From Flavobacterium sp. KS-LB2 (lineage in GTDB: Bacteria > Bacteroidota > Bacteroidia > Flavobacteriales > Flavobacteriaceae): 64,000 nucleotides of DNA. Where the stretch lies: contig NZ_CP145904.1 of NCBI RefSeq assembly GCF_036895565.1, forward strand, positions 434,001 to 498,000, written 5' to 3'. The notes beneath the pieces are model-generated. The model was not told the DNA's origin. It did no database searches and was given only the letters and a program-made list of their open reading frames with translations. Of this stretch, positions 1 through 9,527 are shown one piece after another. The position numbers and the translations under genes are program-made. Position 1 is the stretch's first letter; the number at the start of each line of letters is the position of its first letter.

Positions 1-1886
1 ACCCTTTGTATCGAAGAAATTTTGCATTCAATTACCAATATGGATTTAATTTTAATTTGACAAAATCTTTGAAATTAAACTACACGGCATCTTCGAGTAA
101 TATTGTGAAAAATTATTTGAACGAAGATAATGAACCTATTGAAACGTTTACTATTTGGGATAGTTATTGGGATATGGGAGATCCAAATCAACACATGCAG
201 CAGTTGGTTGTGAATTATGAAATTCCAATCAATAAAATCCCATTATTTAGCTTTGTCAAAGCTAATTATTCATATACTGGCGATTATAGCTGGCAACGTA
301 CTTCTAACGCATTATCTCAAATAGAAATTGAAGGAAACAGTTATAATTTAGGGAACACTGTTCAAAATGCAAGCTCTAATAATTTGAATGCAACGTTAAA
401 TATGGACATGTTGTATAAATATTTAGGACTGACAAAAAACGCAAATAAAGCAGTCCCAAAGCCTAAAACAACTGCCCCGAAACCTGGCGAAAAAATAGTA
501 AATACAAATCCGAATCAAGTACAAAAAAACAATGAATTTGTAGATGGTTTTATAGGTGTTTTGACCAGTATTAAAAACATTCAAATGAATTACACCTATA
601 ACAGTGGGACAGTTTTACCAGGTTATACACCTAGTGTAGGATTTCTTGGATCGTCAAGACCATCGTTAGGATTTATTTTTGGAAGTCAAGCCGATGTGCG
701 ATATGAAGCAGCCAAAAATGGTTGGTTAACAAACTATCCTGATTTTAATCAAAATTTTTCTCAAGTAACCAATAAATTATTCAAAGCTACAGCAAATGTA
801 GATTTGTTACCAGATTTGAAAATTGACTTGACATTAGACCGTGCTTACTCTGAAAACTCTTCAGAACAGTATGATATAATTGACGGTGTTTATAATCCAA
901 GATCGCCTTATGATACTGGTATTTTTTCAATTTCTACGGTGTTAATAAGAACTTCGTTTTTGGCTAGTGATGAAAATTCATCGGTTGCATTTGATGATTT
1001 TAGAACGAACCGACTTACGGTTGCGAATCGATTGGCTACGCAAAGAGGAATTGATATTAATAATCCAGTTAATTTAGATCCTGATGGATTTCCAATAGGG
1101 TTTGGAAAAAACAATCAAGCCGTATTATTACCTGCGTTTTTAGCAGCATACTCCGGTGGGAATGCTTCAGATGTTTCTCTTGGAATTTTTAGAAGTTTCC
1201 CAATCCCAAACTGGTCCATTAAATATAACGGTTTGATGCGTTATGGACTTTTTAAAAAGAATTTCAAACGTTTCTCTTTGCAACATAATTACAGGGCTTC
1301 CTATACTATAAATGCGTTTAGATCAAATTTTGAATACGACAAAGATCCAAGTGGAGTAGACGCTAGTGGTAATTTTTTTAATAGAACCATAATGTCAAAT
1401 ATTAACTTGGTAGAACAGTTTAATCCTTTGCTACGAATGGATTTTGAATTGAAAAGTTCATTAAAAGTCCTAGCTGAAATCAAAAAAGACAGAGCGCTAT
1501 CAATGAGTTTTGATAATAATTTATTGACAGAAGTGAAAGGGATTGAATATGTTGTAGGATTGGGGTATCGTTTTAAAGATGTAATTTTCTCTTCTAGATT
1601 GGCTGATAATCCAACAGGGATAATAAAAAGTGATATCAATTTGAAAGCGGATGTAACCTATAGAAACAATCAGACGATTGTTAGATATTTAGATTACGAC
1701 AACAATCAATTAGCGGGTGGACAAAATATATGGTCTTTGACTATCAAAGCAGATTATGCATTTAGTAAGAATCTAACGGCTATTTTCTATTATGATCACT
1801 CTTTTTCGAAAGCTGTAATTTCTACTTCTTTTCCATTGACAAATGTTCGCTCTGGAATCACACTTCGTTATAATTTTGGGAATTAA
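1..1886 (+). CDS. sprA: SprA, C-terminal part (T9SS translocon / gliding motility)
   Basis: The reading frame is open from the window edge, so this is the last ~627 residues of a much larger protein. It has no signal peptide here and reads as alternating hydrophobic/polar beta-strands ending in an aromatic-rich strand (RYNFGN), as expected for an outer-membrane barrel. SprA is known as the very large outer-membrane translocon of the type IX secretion system, needed for export of gliding adhesins and enzymes. The identification rests on recognisable SprA C-terminal sequence and on the gcvH neighbour, which follows sprA in Flavobacterium johnsoniae. The start lies outside the window. Confidence 0.85.
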   Translation, partial: PLYRRNFAFNYQYGFNFNLTKSLKLNYTASSSNIVKNYLNEDNEPIETFTIWDSYWDMGDPNQHMQQLVVNYEIPINKIPLFSFVKANYSYTGDYSWQRTSNALSQIEIEGNSYNLGNTVQNASSNNLNATLNMDMLYKYLGLTKNANKAVPKPKTTAPKPGEKIVNTNPNQVQKNNEFVDGFIGVLTSIKNIQMNYTYNSGTVLPGYTPSVGFLGSSRPSLGFIFGSQADVRYEAAKNGWLTNYPDFNQNFSQVTNKLFKATANVDLLPDLKIDLTLDRAYSENSSEQYDIIDGVYNPRSPYDTGIFSISTVLIRTSFLASDENSSVAFDDFRTNRLTVANRLATQRGIDINNPVNLDPDGFPIGFGKNNQAVLLPAFLAAYSGGNASDVSLGIFRSFPIPNWSIKYNGLMRYGLFKKNFKRFSLQHNYRASYTINAFRSNFEYDKDPSGVDASGNFFNRTIMSNINLVEQFNPLLRMDFELKSSLKVLAEIKKDRALSMSFDNNLLTEVKGIEYVVGLGYRFKDVIFSSRLADNPTGIIKSDINLKADVTYRNNQTIVRYLDYDNNQLAGGQNIWSLTIKADYAFSKNLTAIFYYDHSFSKAVISTSFPLTNVRSGITLRYNFGN

Positions 1887-1923
1887 TTTTTCTAAAAGGC
1901 AACAATTTTGAATAGAAGATTAT

Positions 1924-1931
1924 TACATTTG
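1924..1931 (+). promoter_or_regulatory. Bacteroidota -7 element before gcvH
   Basis: TACATTTG matches the TANNTTTG -7 consensus and sits 48 bases before the gcvH ATG. No TTG or TTTG lies at the usual 18-21 base spacing; the nearest TTTG (1907-1910) is only 13 bases upstream, so the -33 half is weak. Confidence 0.45.
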
Positions 1932-1979
1932 TGGCATAAAATTTAAATTATCAATAAATAATTATCAATTACAATTAAT

Positions 1980-2360
1980 ATGAACATACCAGTAAATTTA
2001 AAGTACACTAAAGATCACGAATGGGTTAGTATTGATGGCGATACTGCAACTGTAGGAATCACTGATTTTGCACAAAAAGAATTAGGAGATATCGTTTATG
2101 TTGAAGTTGAAACTTTAGATCAGACTTTAGAAAAAGATGCCGTTTTTGGTACAGTAGAAGCGGTGAAAACTGTTTCTGATTTGTTCTTACCACTAACAGG
2201 TGAAATTATAGCATTCAATGATGCTCTTGAAAGTTCTCCTGAAAGCGTTAATTCAGATCCTTATGGAGCTGGATGGATGATTAAAATAAAAATTGCAAAT
2301 ATGGCAGAAGTAGATGATTTATTATCTAGTGACTCATACAAAGAACTTATTGGTGCCTAA
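1980..2360 (+). CDS. gcvH: Glycine cleavage system H protein
   Basis: This is the lipoyl carrier of the glycine cleavage complex; it shuttles the aminomethyl group between the P, T and L proteins in the cytoplasm. The 126-residue length is normal. The N-terminal KYTKDHEWV signature is present, and the lipoylated lysine is Lys63 in the EAVKTVSD motif. The ATG at 1980 begins the conserved N-terminus. It follows sprA by 93 bases with its own -7 element, and its last codons overlap the next gene. Confidence 0.97.
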   Translation: MNIPVNLKYTKDHEWVSIDGDTATVGITDFAQKELGDIVYVEVETLDQTLEKDAVFGTVEAVKTVSDLFLPLTGEIIAFNDALESSPESVNSDPYGAGWMIKIKIANMAEVDDLLSSDSYKELIGA

Positions 2361-2730
2361 ACAAATTTATTTTTTTACGGCTTTATTTTGGGCTGGAGTT
2401 ATTGCTTTTTTTTGTTTGGTTCAACTGAATAATGTTCCCTTAGAAGAGGTTTCAAATCTGGATAAATTAGTGCATGTCTTTTTTCATTTTGTTTTAACGG
2501 TACTTTGTTTTTTGTTTTTTCAAAAAAATACAAATGCTGTAAACAGTTTAAAACCCATTATGATTTCTTTTTTGTTTTCTGTTTTTTTTGGAATAGGGAT
2601 AGAAATAGCTCAAGAATTATTTACCACTACCAGGCATGCAGATGTATTTGATGTTTTAGCAAATTTTTCTGGTGCAGTTTTAGGAGTAGTCACAATTATT
2701 TTATTGGATTTAAAAACAAAAATCAGATAA
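2353..2730 (+). CDS. VanZ-like family membrane protein
   Basis: This is a small integral membrane protein of about 125 residues with four predicted hydrophobic segments. It has the VanZ-type features: a [10 protein letters not shown] motif after the first segment and a [23 protein letters not shown] motif (split here: GIEIAQELF, then [11 protein letters not shown]) before the last. The frame is open from 2314, but that start would overlap gcvH by 47 bases. A GTG at 2353 (or TTG at 2350) overlaps the gcvH stop by only a few bases and fits translational coupling better. The biochemical role of this family outside VanZ is not established. Confidence 0.75.
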   Translation: MPKQIYFFTALFWAGVIAFFCLVQLNNVPLEEVSNLDKLVHVFFHFVLTVLCFLFFQKNTNAVNSLKPIMISFLFSVFFGIGIEIAQELFTTTRHADVFDVLANFSGAVLGVVTIILLDLKTKIR

Positions 2731-2744
2731 AATTTAACATAATT

Positions 2745-2772
2745 AAAGTCTCACTTTTGGTGAGACTTTTTT
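2745..2772 (+). terminator. Rho-independent terminator after gcvH-vanZ
   Basis: A perfect 10-bp stem (2745-2754 with 2760-2769) around a TTTTG loop is followed directly by T residues. It lies 15 bases after the VanZ-like stop. Confidence 0.9.
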
Positions 2773-2953
2773 GTTTTATAGCCTTTAAAAGCATAAATAT
2801 TCATTTGGCTTGGGTGCTTTTTTTTTAAAAGCAGTTAAAAACTTCATTTCTACCGTAAAAAAATGAAATAGTGAAATTTTATAGTAAACTTATGTTTATA
2901 TAAAATGTATTTTTGTGTGTCATTATCTGCTATAATTAAGAAATCAAAGAGCA

Positions 2954-3697
2954 ATGAATATCAAGCAATATTTAGATTCTACCTATTTAAAAACGGCAGA
3001 ACAAGCGGGACTCAGTGAACAAGAAAATACTTTGGTAGTCAAAGGGTTTGTCCAAGAAGCAATAGAGCAGCATTTCAAGCTTATTATGGTCCGTCCTAAT
3101 ATGGTTTCTTTGGCAAAAAAAATGATTGTTGAATCGAATTCAATTGTGTTAATAGGTACTGTAATTGATTTTCCGGAAGGTAAATCTTCTGTAGAAGATA
3201 AACTTAATGAAGCTCATCAAGCAATACACGATGGTGCTGATGATTTAGATTTTGTATGCAACTATGAAGCTTTTAAAAGAGGAGAAATAGCCTTGGTAAA
3301 AGAAGAAATTTTGAAATGTACCCAATTAGGTTTAGAGAACAACAAGGTAGTCAAGTGGATTATCGAAGTGGCGGCTCTAAGTGATAAGGAGATTATTCAG
3401 TTGTCAAGTTTGATAAAAAATGTAATAGTTTCTAATTTTAAGCAAGAGCTTTTTGCTTCGGTTTTTGTTAAGTCGTCTACGGGTTTTTTTAAAACAGAAA
3501 ATAATTTGCCAAACGGAGCTACTATTTCTTCTATAATGATGATGCTCGAAAATGCATCGCCCCTTCCGGTGAAAGCAGCAGGAGGTGTAAGGACTTATGA
3601 AGAAGCAGTTGAGATGATTCGATTAGGAGTGAAAAGAATAGGTACATCAGGCGCAAAAAGTATTGCTAACGGACAAAATTCACATAATGAATATTAA
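2954..3697 (+). CDS. deoC: Deoxyribose-phosphate aldolase
   Basis: This enzyme cleaves 2-deoxyribose 5-phosphate to acetaldehyde and glyceraldehyde 3-phosphate in deoxynucleoside salvage. The 247-residue TIM barrel has the class I aldolase marks: DDLDFV near residue 100, the Schiff-base lysine Lys173 in FVKSSTGF, and the second lysine Lys207 in VKAAGGVRT. A possible -7 element (TATTTTTG near 2908) lies about 40 bases upstream. The next gene starts 19 bases downstream, which suggests co-transcription. Confidence 0.95.
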   Translation: MNIKQYLDSTYLKTAEQAGLSEQENTLVVKGFVQEAIEQHFKLIMVRPNMVSLAKKMIVESNSIVLIGTVIDFPEGKSSVEDKLNEAHQAIHDGADDLDFVCNYEAFKRGEIALVKEEILKCTQLGLENNKVVKWIIEVAALSDKEIIQLSSLIKNVIVSNFKQELFASVFVKSSTGFFKTENNLPNGATISSIMMMLENASPLPVKAAGGVRTYEEAVEMIRLGVKRIGTSGAKSIANGQNSHNEY

Positions 3698-3716
3698 ATT
3701 CACTAAAAATATAAAC

Positions 3717-5840
3717 ATGAAAAAGGGTTTGCTGACTTTATTTTTACTTTCGTTTTCCCTTTTTGCATATTCTCAAAATTCAAATACTACTTCGGTGCAA
3801 ACGGGCAATTCGGCAACGCGTTTTCCTATTTTTCCTGATTGCGTAAATTTGCAATCTAAAGTCTTAGAGAATTGTTTCTACAATCAAGTTCAGGATTTTG
3901 TTTTTCAAAATTTTCAAGTTCCGGATAATTTAAAGCAAAATAATTTTAAGGGGGATGTAAAAGTTCTTTTTGAAGTAGATAGTAATGGTAACTTTAAAGT
4001 GATTTATGTGGACGCTATCGATGAGGCTTTGATTAAAGAGACAAAAAGGGTTTTCGGTACATTTCTAAAAATAGAACCGTCAACCTATAATGGAAAACCT
4101 ACCTATTCTAAGTTTACCATTACTATTGCCATACCTTTAAAAAGTAGAGCGGAACTCGAAGCAGAAGCTTTGGCGAAAGCCGAAATAGTTTCAAATAATA
4201 AACCGAAGCTTACTGAATTGGACAGTATTGTGTATAAAAAGTTTGCTAATCCGGAGTTTGAAAGTCATTTGAATGTTCCTTTTTCACATAGTTATTACGC
4301 ACAGTTTGATGGCGCTTTAAACCAAGTGGGGAGTAATAATCATACTGCTTCAAAGCCATATACGTATGCTGAGGTTTCAAAATATTACGATCTGAAGGCA
4401 GTAAATGAAAAGATAAAAAAGAAAGTTTCAGGTTGGTGGGCAAGGAAATTATGGAATGAGAGTACAGTTGAAATTCAGGGAGAAGGGTATTGGTTTACAT
4501 TAAATCCTATATTTGATTTACAGGTGGGTAAAGCTTCAAAAAGTGAGGCCTCTTATACATATGTAAATACACGCGGAATCAATTTTAGAGGAGGTTTAGG
4601 TAAGCAACTTAACTTTTCTACCACAGTTTTTGAAAGCCAAGGACGTTTTGCAGATTACTTCAATCGTTATGCAGAATCTATTAAGCCTGCGGGAGGAAAT
4701 CCTGCTATTATTCCAGGGATAGGAATTGCAAAAGATTTTAAAACGGATGCATATGATTTTCCTTTGGCGGAAGCCAATTTGACTTTTACACCTAGTAAAT
4801 TTTATGATTTGCAATTGGGTTACGGCAGAAATTTTATTGGAGATGGATACCGTTCTTTGTTAGAAAGCGATGGTGCTAGTCCGTATCCTTATTTTAAATT
4901 GAATACTAATTTTTGGAAAATTAAATATACAAATACCTACATGTGGCTTAAGGACGTTCGTCCTGAGGTGACATTAGAAAGAACGTACGCCACAAAATTT
5001 ATGGCAAATCATTATTTGAGTTGGAATGTTTCGAATAAATTAAATCTTGGTTTCTTCGAATCGGTGATTTGGACTAATTCAAATGATAGGGGATTTGATG
5101 TGAATTTTGTAAATCCAATAATATTTTATCGTTCGGTTGAATTTGCATCTTCTGCTCGAAGTGGGAATGCCTTTTTAGGATTGACTTTTAAGTATAAATG
5201 GAGTAACCAAATTAATTTTTATGGGCAGTTTATTTTGGATGAGTTTTCTCTTGGTGACATAAAAGAAAGAAATAATAGTTGGAAAAATAAGTATGGTTAT
5301 CAATTAGGTGTTAAATATTATAATGCCTTCAAAGTAGATAATTTACTATTGCAATTAGAGTACAATCATGTGCGTCCGTATGTATATTCTCATAGTATGC
5401 CAATCACGAATTATGCGCATAACAATCAGAGTATAGGGCATCAATGGGGAGGAAATTTCAAGGAATTTATTGCGATTGCTCGTTATCATAAAGGAAGACT
5501 TTTTGCTGATGCAAAAGTTACTGTGGGTACTCGAGGGTTAGATTTTGATACGGCCGAAGACGGTTTTAACTATGGAGGAAATATCTATAAAGATTACGAC
5601 GAAAATAGGGCTTTTGATAGTGATGTAAAGGTAGGTCAAGGGAATAAAACGGCTGTTTTTATTGCTGATTTTCAAGGAGGTTATTTGGTGAATCCCGCTA
5701 CGAACCTGAAGCTTTTTGGAAGTTATATTTATAGAAGTTTTGATCCTGCAAAAAATACTGTAACAACTTTTACTGAAAGTACTAATTGGTTTACTTTAGG
5801 TTTGAGAGCTGATATTTTTAATTGGTATTTTGATTATTAA
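3717..5840 (+). CDS. Outer-membrane protein, probable gliding motility protein RemB
   Basis: The chosen ATG at 3717 gives a clear signal peptide (MKKGLLTLFLLSFSLFAYSQ); an in-frame ATG at 3663 would overlap deoC and precede it. After cleavage comes a region of about 90 residues resembling a TonB C-terminal-like fold (VLFEVDSNGNFKVIYVD, then repeated beta strands), followed by about 500 residues of barrel-like strands ending in aromatic residues (FNWYFDY). In F. johnsoniae a protein of this kind, RemB, is encoded a few genes from sprA and is linked to gliding. That name is inferred from recollection and position, not from a search. Other outer-membrane capsule-assembly-type barrels are possible. 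Confidence 0.6.
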   Translation: MKKGLLTLFLLSFSLFAYSQNSNTTSVQTGNSATRFPIFPDCVNLQSKVLENCFYNQVQDFVFQNFQVPDNLKQNNFKGDVKVLFEVDSNGNFKVIYVDAIDEALIKETKRVFGTFLKIEPSTYNGKPTYSKFTITIAIPLKSRAELEAEALAKAEIVSNNKPKLTELDSIVYKKFANPEFESHLNVPFSHSYYAQFDGALNQVGSNNHTASKPYTYAEVSKYYDLKAVNEKIKKKVSGWWARKLWNESTVEIQGEGYWFTLNPIFDLQVGKASKSEASYTYVNTRGINFRGGLGKQLNFSTTVFESQGRFADYFNRYAESIKPAGGNPAIIPGIGIAKDFKTDAYDFPLAEANLTFTPSKFYDLQLGYGRNFIGDGYRSLLESDGASPYPYFKLNTNFWKIKYTNTYMWLKDVRPEVTLERTYATKFMANHYLSWNVSNKLNLGFFESVIWTNSNDRGFDVNFVNPIIFYRSVEFASSARSGNAFLGLTFKYKWSNQINFYGQFILDEFSLGDIKERNNSWKNKYGYQLGVKYYNAFKVDNLLLQLEYNHVRPYVYSHSMPITNYAHNNQSIGHQWGGNFKEFIAIARYHKGRLFADAKVTVGTRGLDFDTAEDGFNYGGNIYKDYDENRAFDSDVKVGQGNKTAVFIADFQGGYLVNPATNLKLFGSYIYRSFDPAKNTVTTFTESTNWFTLGLRADIFNWYFDY

Positions 5841-5858
5841 TCTTTTGTGAATTGTTTT

Positions 5859-5889
5859 TTGTCAAATCCCTTTTGATGCACTACTTTTG
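5859..5889 (+). promoter_or_regulatory. Promoter of the ctaB-cox run
   Basis: A TTG (5859-5861, in a T-run) is separated by 20 bases from TACTTTTG (5882-5889). This matches the Bacteroidota -33/-7 consensus closely. It lies 33 bases before the ctaB start. Confidence 0.75.
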
Positions 5890-5922
5890 CAAAAGTTTTT
5901 AGAAACAAACAAACTCTAAGTA

Positions 5923-6825
5923 TTGAACGCAACACAAAATACATTTTCACTAAAATCCATTTATATTGATTTCCGAGAGATCACTAAAGCGCGTTTAGCG
6001 ATCAGTGTGGTGTTTTCGTCTATTGCAGGATTCATGCTTGGGATTTATGATTTGCATTCGTTAGACTGGATGATTTTATTGAAGTTAGCAGTTGGGGGCT
6101 ATTGTATGGTAGGTGCATCAAATGCATTTAACCAGGTTATTGAAAAAGATTTGGATGCTTTAATGGATAGAACGAAAAATCGTCCCGTTCCAGCAGGCAG
6201 GATGTCTCAACCTATCGCTTTGATTATTGCGAGTTTTTTAACAATTGTTGGAATAGCGTTGCTTTATACCATCAACCCAAAAACCGCTATGTTTGGCGCC
6301 ATTTCAATATTTTTATATACAAGCGTTTATACTCCTTTGAAAACGATGACTTCATTGTCTGTTTTTGTCGGAGCTTTTCCAGGAGCAATTCCTTTCATGT
6401 TGGGTTGGGTTGCAGCTACGGGAGAATTTGGAATAGAAGCTGGGACCTTGTTTTTAATTCAGTTTTTTTGGCAATTCCCACATTTTTGGGCTATTGGATG
6501 GTTTTTGTATGAAGATTATGAGAAAGCTGGTTTTTTTATGTTGCCTACAGGTAAAAAAGACAAAGGAACTGCATTGCAGATTATTCTATATACGGTTTGG
6601 TTGATTTTAGCATCACTTTTGCCAGTTTTGGGATATACTGGGCGTTTATTCATGACTCCAATCGCTGCTATTGTTGTATTTTTACTGGGATTATGGATGC
6701 TTTTTTATGCTGTTCGATTGTATAAATTAAGAACTGCAAAAGCGGCCAGAACTTTAATGCTAGTTAGCGTTTCTTATATTACATTATTACAATTGGTTTA
6801 TATATTTGATAAATTTTTAAGATAG
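5923..6825 (+). CDS. ctaB: Protoheme IX farnesyltransferase (heme O synthase)
   Basis: This UbiA-superfamily membrane enzyme adds a farnesyl group to heme B to make heme O for heme-copper oxidases. The 300-residue protein has about nine hydrophobic segments and the first Asp-rich prenyl-diphosphate motif, NQVIEKDLDALMDRTKNRP, around residue 70. The start is TTG at 5923; no ATG is available at the conserved N-terminus. The next gene begins two bases after its stop. It opens a run of cytochrome-oxidase genes and fits that pathway. Confidence 0.95.
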   Translation: MNATQNTFSLKSIYIDFREITKARLAISVVFSSIAGFMLGIYDLHSLDWMILLKLAVGGYCMVGASNAFNQVIEKDLDALMDRTKNRPVPAGRMSQPIALIIASFLTIVGIALLYTINPKTAMFGAISIFLYTSVYTPLKTMTSLSVFVGAFPGAIPFMLGWVAATGEFGIEAGTLFLIQFFWQFPHFWAIGWFLYEDYEKAGFFMLPTGKKDKGTALQIILYTVWLILASLLPVLGYTGRLFMTPIAAIVVFLLGLWMLFYAVRLYKLRTAKAARTLMLVSVSYITLLQLVYIFDKFLR

Positions 6826-6827
6826 TT

Positions 6828-7415
6828 ATGGAGATGATAATGACAACAGAGGAGAAAAAATCCAGAACAGACAGATCATACAAGTTGATTTTATTGTTTG
6901 CAATGGTAAGTATGACGATGATGTTTGCTGGTCTTACCAGTGCTTTTGTAGTGAGTAAATCTAGAGCAGACTGGTTGAAGGATTTTCAATTGCCAATAGC
7001 ATTTTATTATAGCACTGCTGCAATTATAGGTTGTAGTGTTGCTTTCCATTTGGCTAAAAAAGCAATTAAGAAAGACGATCAAAGTAAAACGACAATTTTT
7101 CTTTTGACAACATTAGTTCTAGGAATATTGTTTGTAATTTTACAGTTCGTAGGATTTGGACAAATAGTGGATAATGGGTATTATTTCACTGGAAGTGGAA
7201 GCTCAATAACCACTACTTTTTTATACGTTGTTACGGTTGTGCACTTGATTCACCTTGCTGGTGGCGTGATTTCACTTCTAATTATAATTTATAATCATTT
7301 TAAACAAAAATACAATTCATCTCAAACCCTTGGAATTGAACTAGGTGCAATGTACTGGCACTTTCTTGACTTATTGTGGGTTTATTTGTTTTTGTTTTTA
7401 TATTTCTTTAAATAA
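6828..7415 (+). CDS. Cytochrome c oxidase subunit III-like protein (short form)
   Basis: This 195-residue protein has five hydrophobic segments and belongs to the heme-copper oxidase subunit III family. The last segment carries the family signature GAMYWHFLDLLWVYLFLFLY (Trp-His-Phe-x-Asp). The first two helices of classical subunit III are missing, as in quinol-oxidase-type and caa3-type subunits. It is followed by a second, larger subunit III. Subunits I and II are not in the window and are probably elsewhere. Confidence 0.88.
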   Translation: MEMIMTTEEKKSRTDRSYKLILLFAMVSMTMMFAGLTSAFVVSKSRADWLKDFQLPIAFYYSTAAIIGCSVAFHLAKKAIKKDDQSKTTIFLLTTLVLGILFVILQFVGFGQIVDNGYYFTGSGSSITTTFLYVVTVVHLIHLAGGVISLLIIIYNHFKQKYNSSQTLGIELGAMYWHFLDLLWVYLFLFLYFFK

Positions 7416-7457
7416 GAAAAAAACGTAAATTTGGGAACTTTTTAACGAATAACTTTT

Positions 7458-8435
7458 ATGGAAGCGACAGTTACTACTGCAAATAGTGAAGAAAAAACTT
7501 GGGGAGGCGGCAATGAGCCAATGGGAGCAAGTTATGGCAAATTGATGATGTGGTTCTTTATCGTATCAGATGCTTTAACGTTCTCTGGATTTCTAGCCGC
7601 GTATGGTTTTTCTCGATTTAAATTTATTGAAACTTGGCCATTGGCTGATGAAGTGTTTACTCACTTCCCATTTATGCACGGCGTATCTGCTCCGATGTAC
7701 TATGTGGCATTAATGACTTTTATTTTGATTTTTTCATCTGTAACAATGGTTTTGGCTGTTGATGCAGGTCATCAAATGAAAAAGAACAAAGTAGTTCTTT
7801 ACATGTTCTTAACCATTATCGGTGGTTTGATTTTCGTAGGATCTCAAGCATGGGAATGGAAAAACTTCATCAAAGGGGAATACGGAGCTATTGAAACAAA
7901 AGGAGGAAGTTTACTTCAGTTTGTGGATAAAGACGGAAAACGAGTTGCTTTAGCTGAATTTGCTGCTACTTTACCTGAAGAAAGAGAACAATTGACAAGA
8001 AGTAAAGCAAAATGGTTCATGGATGAGCCTAGCTTACCTTCTTATTCAGTTGCCGAAGTTCAAGCGGGTTTCAAAGCACATCCTGAACTTTTAATTAGAA
8101 CTGAGGTTATTACCAAAGAGAAAACAAAAACAATTCTTTCTAGAGAAGAGTCTGAGTTGAGATTGAGTCAAGCACATTACGTAGTGGAAGGTGCAAACCT
8201 TACAAGAAACGAATACGGAAGTAAATTATTTGCTGATTTCTTTTTCTTTATTACAGGATTTCACGGATTTCACGTTTTTTCTGGAGTAATTATCAATATT
8301 ATTATATTCTTTAATGTGCTATTAGGTACCTACGAGAAAAGAAAAAGTTATGAAATGGTAGAAAAAGTTGGGCTTTATTGGCACTTTGTCGATTTAGTAT
8401 GGGTATTTGTATTTACAGTTTTCTATCTAGTTTAA
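7458..8435 (+). CDS. Cytochrome c oxidase subunit III (long form)
   Basis: This 325-residue subunit III has the same C-terminal WHFVDLVWVFVF signature as its neighbour, so the two are paralogues. It differs by a hydrophilic insertion of about 90 residues (roughly 140-235) between helices, rich in charged residues. Subunit III stabilises the core oxidase and proton uptake. Tandem long and short subunit III genes followed by subunit IV are seen in Bacteroidota oxidase clusters. Confidence 0.9.
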   Translation: MEATVTTANSEEKTWGGGNEPMGASYGKLMMWFFIVSDALTFSGFLAAYGFSRFKFIETWPLADEVFTHFPFMHGVSAPMYYVALMTFILIFSSVTMVLAVDAGHQMKKNKVVLYMFLTIIGGLIFVGSQAWEWKNFIKGEYGAIETKGGSLLQFVDKDGKRVALAEFAATLPEEREQLTRSKAKWFMDEPSLPSYSVAEVQAGFKAHPELLIRTEVITKEKTKTILSREESELRLSQAHYVVEGANLTRNEYGSKLFADFFFFITGFHGFHVFSGVIINIIIFFNVLLGTYEKRKSYEMVEKVGLYWHFVDLVWVFVFTVFYLV

Positions 8436-8453
8436 TTTTCAAAAGTAATTATC

Positions 8454-8804
8454 ATGTCACACGAACACGTATCAAACATAGGTAGAATCTGGAAAGTTTT
8501 CGGAATATTATCTGCCGTTACAGTAGTAGAAGTTTATTTGGGTATATTAAAACCGGATTTTCTTTTTATGAATGATTTTTTAAGTATGAACTTACTTAAT
8601 TGGATATTCTATGCTCTTACTATTTTTAAAGCCTATTATATTGTATATGCATTTATGCACATGGAAGGTGAAAAAAGTTCTTTAAGAAGTGCAGTTGTTT
8701 TTCCAGTAATCTTTCTGATATTATATTTACTCTTCATTCTTTTGACAGAAGGGGATTATATTTATGAGGTTTTTAAAAATTCTACTATAAAATGGAATTT
8801 TTAA
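8454..8804 (+). CDS. Cytochrome c oxidase subunit IV family protein
   Basis: This 116-residue membrane protein has three hydrophobic segments and the prokaryotic subunit IV pattern, including KAYYIVYAFMHMEGE between helices two and three. It follows subunit III by 18 bases and is the last gene before a strong terminator, so it closes the ctaB-coxIII-coxIII-coxIV transcript. Its likely role is assembly or stability of the oxidase. Confidence 0.88.
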   Translation: MSHEHVSNIGRIWKVFGILSAVTVVEVYLGILKPDFLFMNDFLSMNLLNWIFYALTIFKAYYIVYAFMHMEGEKSSLRSAVVFPVIFLILYLLFILLTEGDYIYEVFKNSTIKWNF

Positions 8805-8826
8805 CAAGATATTAATTCAAAAAGAG

Positions 8827-8850
8827 GGTACGCATTGCGTACCTTTTTTT
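8827..8850 (+). terminator. Terminator after cytochrome oxidase subunit IV
   Basis: A 7-bp GC-containing stem GGTACGC/GCGTACC (8827-8833 with 8837-8843) with an ATT loop is followed by seven T residues. A TATTTTTG -7-like element (8850-8857) begins at its last base, so the next gene may restart here. Confidence 0.9.
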
Positions 8851-8879
8851 ATTTTTGTACTTTAATAAGTATCATTACA

Positions 8880-9521
8880 ATGAAAAAAAATAGTGTCCTT
8901 TTCGTTCTTTTTATTTTACCTATTGTTGCATATCTTTTCTTTGCTTCAGGTGTAAACGGTTTTACTAAACTACCAACAATAACTCCAAATACTGCTGATT
9001 TAGGAAATTGGCAATCTTTAGATGGTCAAAAAGTTAGTTTGAATGGTAAAGTAACGATTCTTGGTTTTATGGGTACTGAGCTTTTAAAAAATAGAGGGAA
9101 TCTTTTTAACTTAAATCAAAAGATTTATCAAAGGTACCATGAGTTCAAAGATGTTCAGTTTGTGATGATTTGTCCAAAAGGGACTGAAAATGATGCCAAA
9201 AAAGTGCTTGATGCTTTAGGTGCTTTTACTGATGTGGCTCAATGGCGCTTTGTGTTTGCATCAACGGAAGAGATTAATGTGTATTATAATCAATTAAAAT
9301 TGGTGGAAAAATTAGATGAGAATTCTGGTACACCAAAAGTTTACATCATTGATAAAAAACGAAATCTTCGTGGTCGAAAACTTGTGAAAGATGCTAAAGA
9401 GGGTTATAGTACATTTCACCCAGCGGAATTGAGTAATGAAATGTTAGATGATTTTAAAGTAATACTTTATGAATATCGTGCAGCCCTTAAAAAGAACAAT
9501 AATGCAACTAGAAAAATTTAA
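8880..9521 (+). CDS. Membrane-anchored thioredoxin-fold protein, SCO-like without copper ligands
   Basis: This 213-residue protein has one N-terminal hydrophobic anchor and then a soluble domain whose strands (VTILGFMGTELL, VQFVMICPKG, PKVYIIDKKRNLRG) follow the layout of SCO/thioredoxin folds. The CxxxC copper motif and the conserved SCO histidine are absent; only one cysteine is visible, in the CPKG strand. An upstream in-frame TTG at 8835 lies within the terminator, so the ATG at 8880 is preferred. It sits between oxidase subunits and a true SCO gene, suggesting a role in oxidase assembly, which is inference. The family is not firmly recognised. Confidence 0.7.
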   Translation: MKKNSVLFVLFILPIVAYLFFASGVNGFTKLPTITPNTADLGNWQSLDGQKVSLNGKVTILGFMGTELLKNRGNLFNLNQKIYQRYHEFKDVQFVMICPKGTENDAKKVLDALGAFTDVAQWRFVFASTEEINVYYNQLKLVEKLDENSGTPKVYIIDKKRNLRGRKLVKDAKEGYSTFHPAELSNEMLDDFKVILYEYRAALKKNNNATRKI

Positions 9522-9527
9522 TATCTT

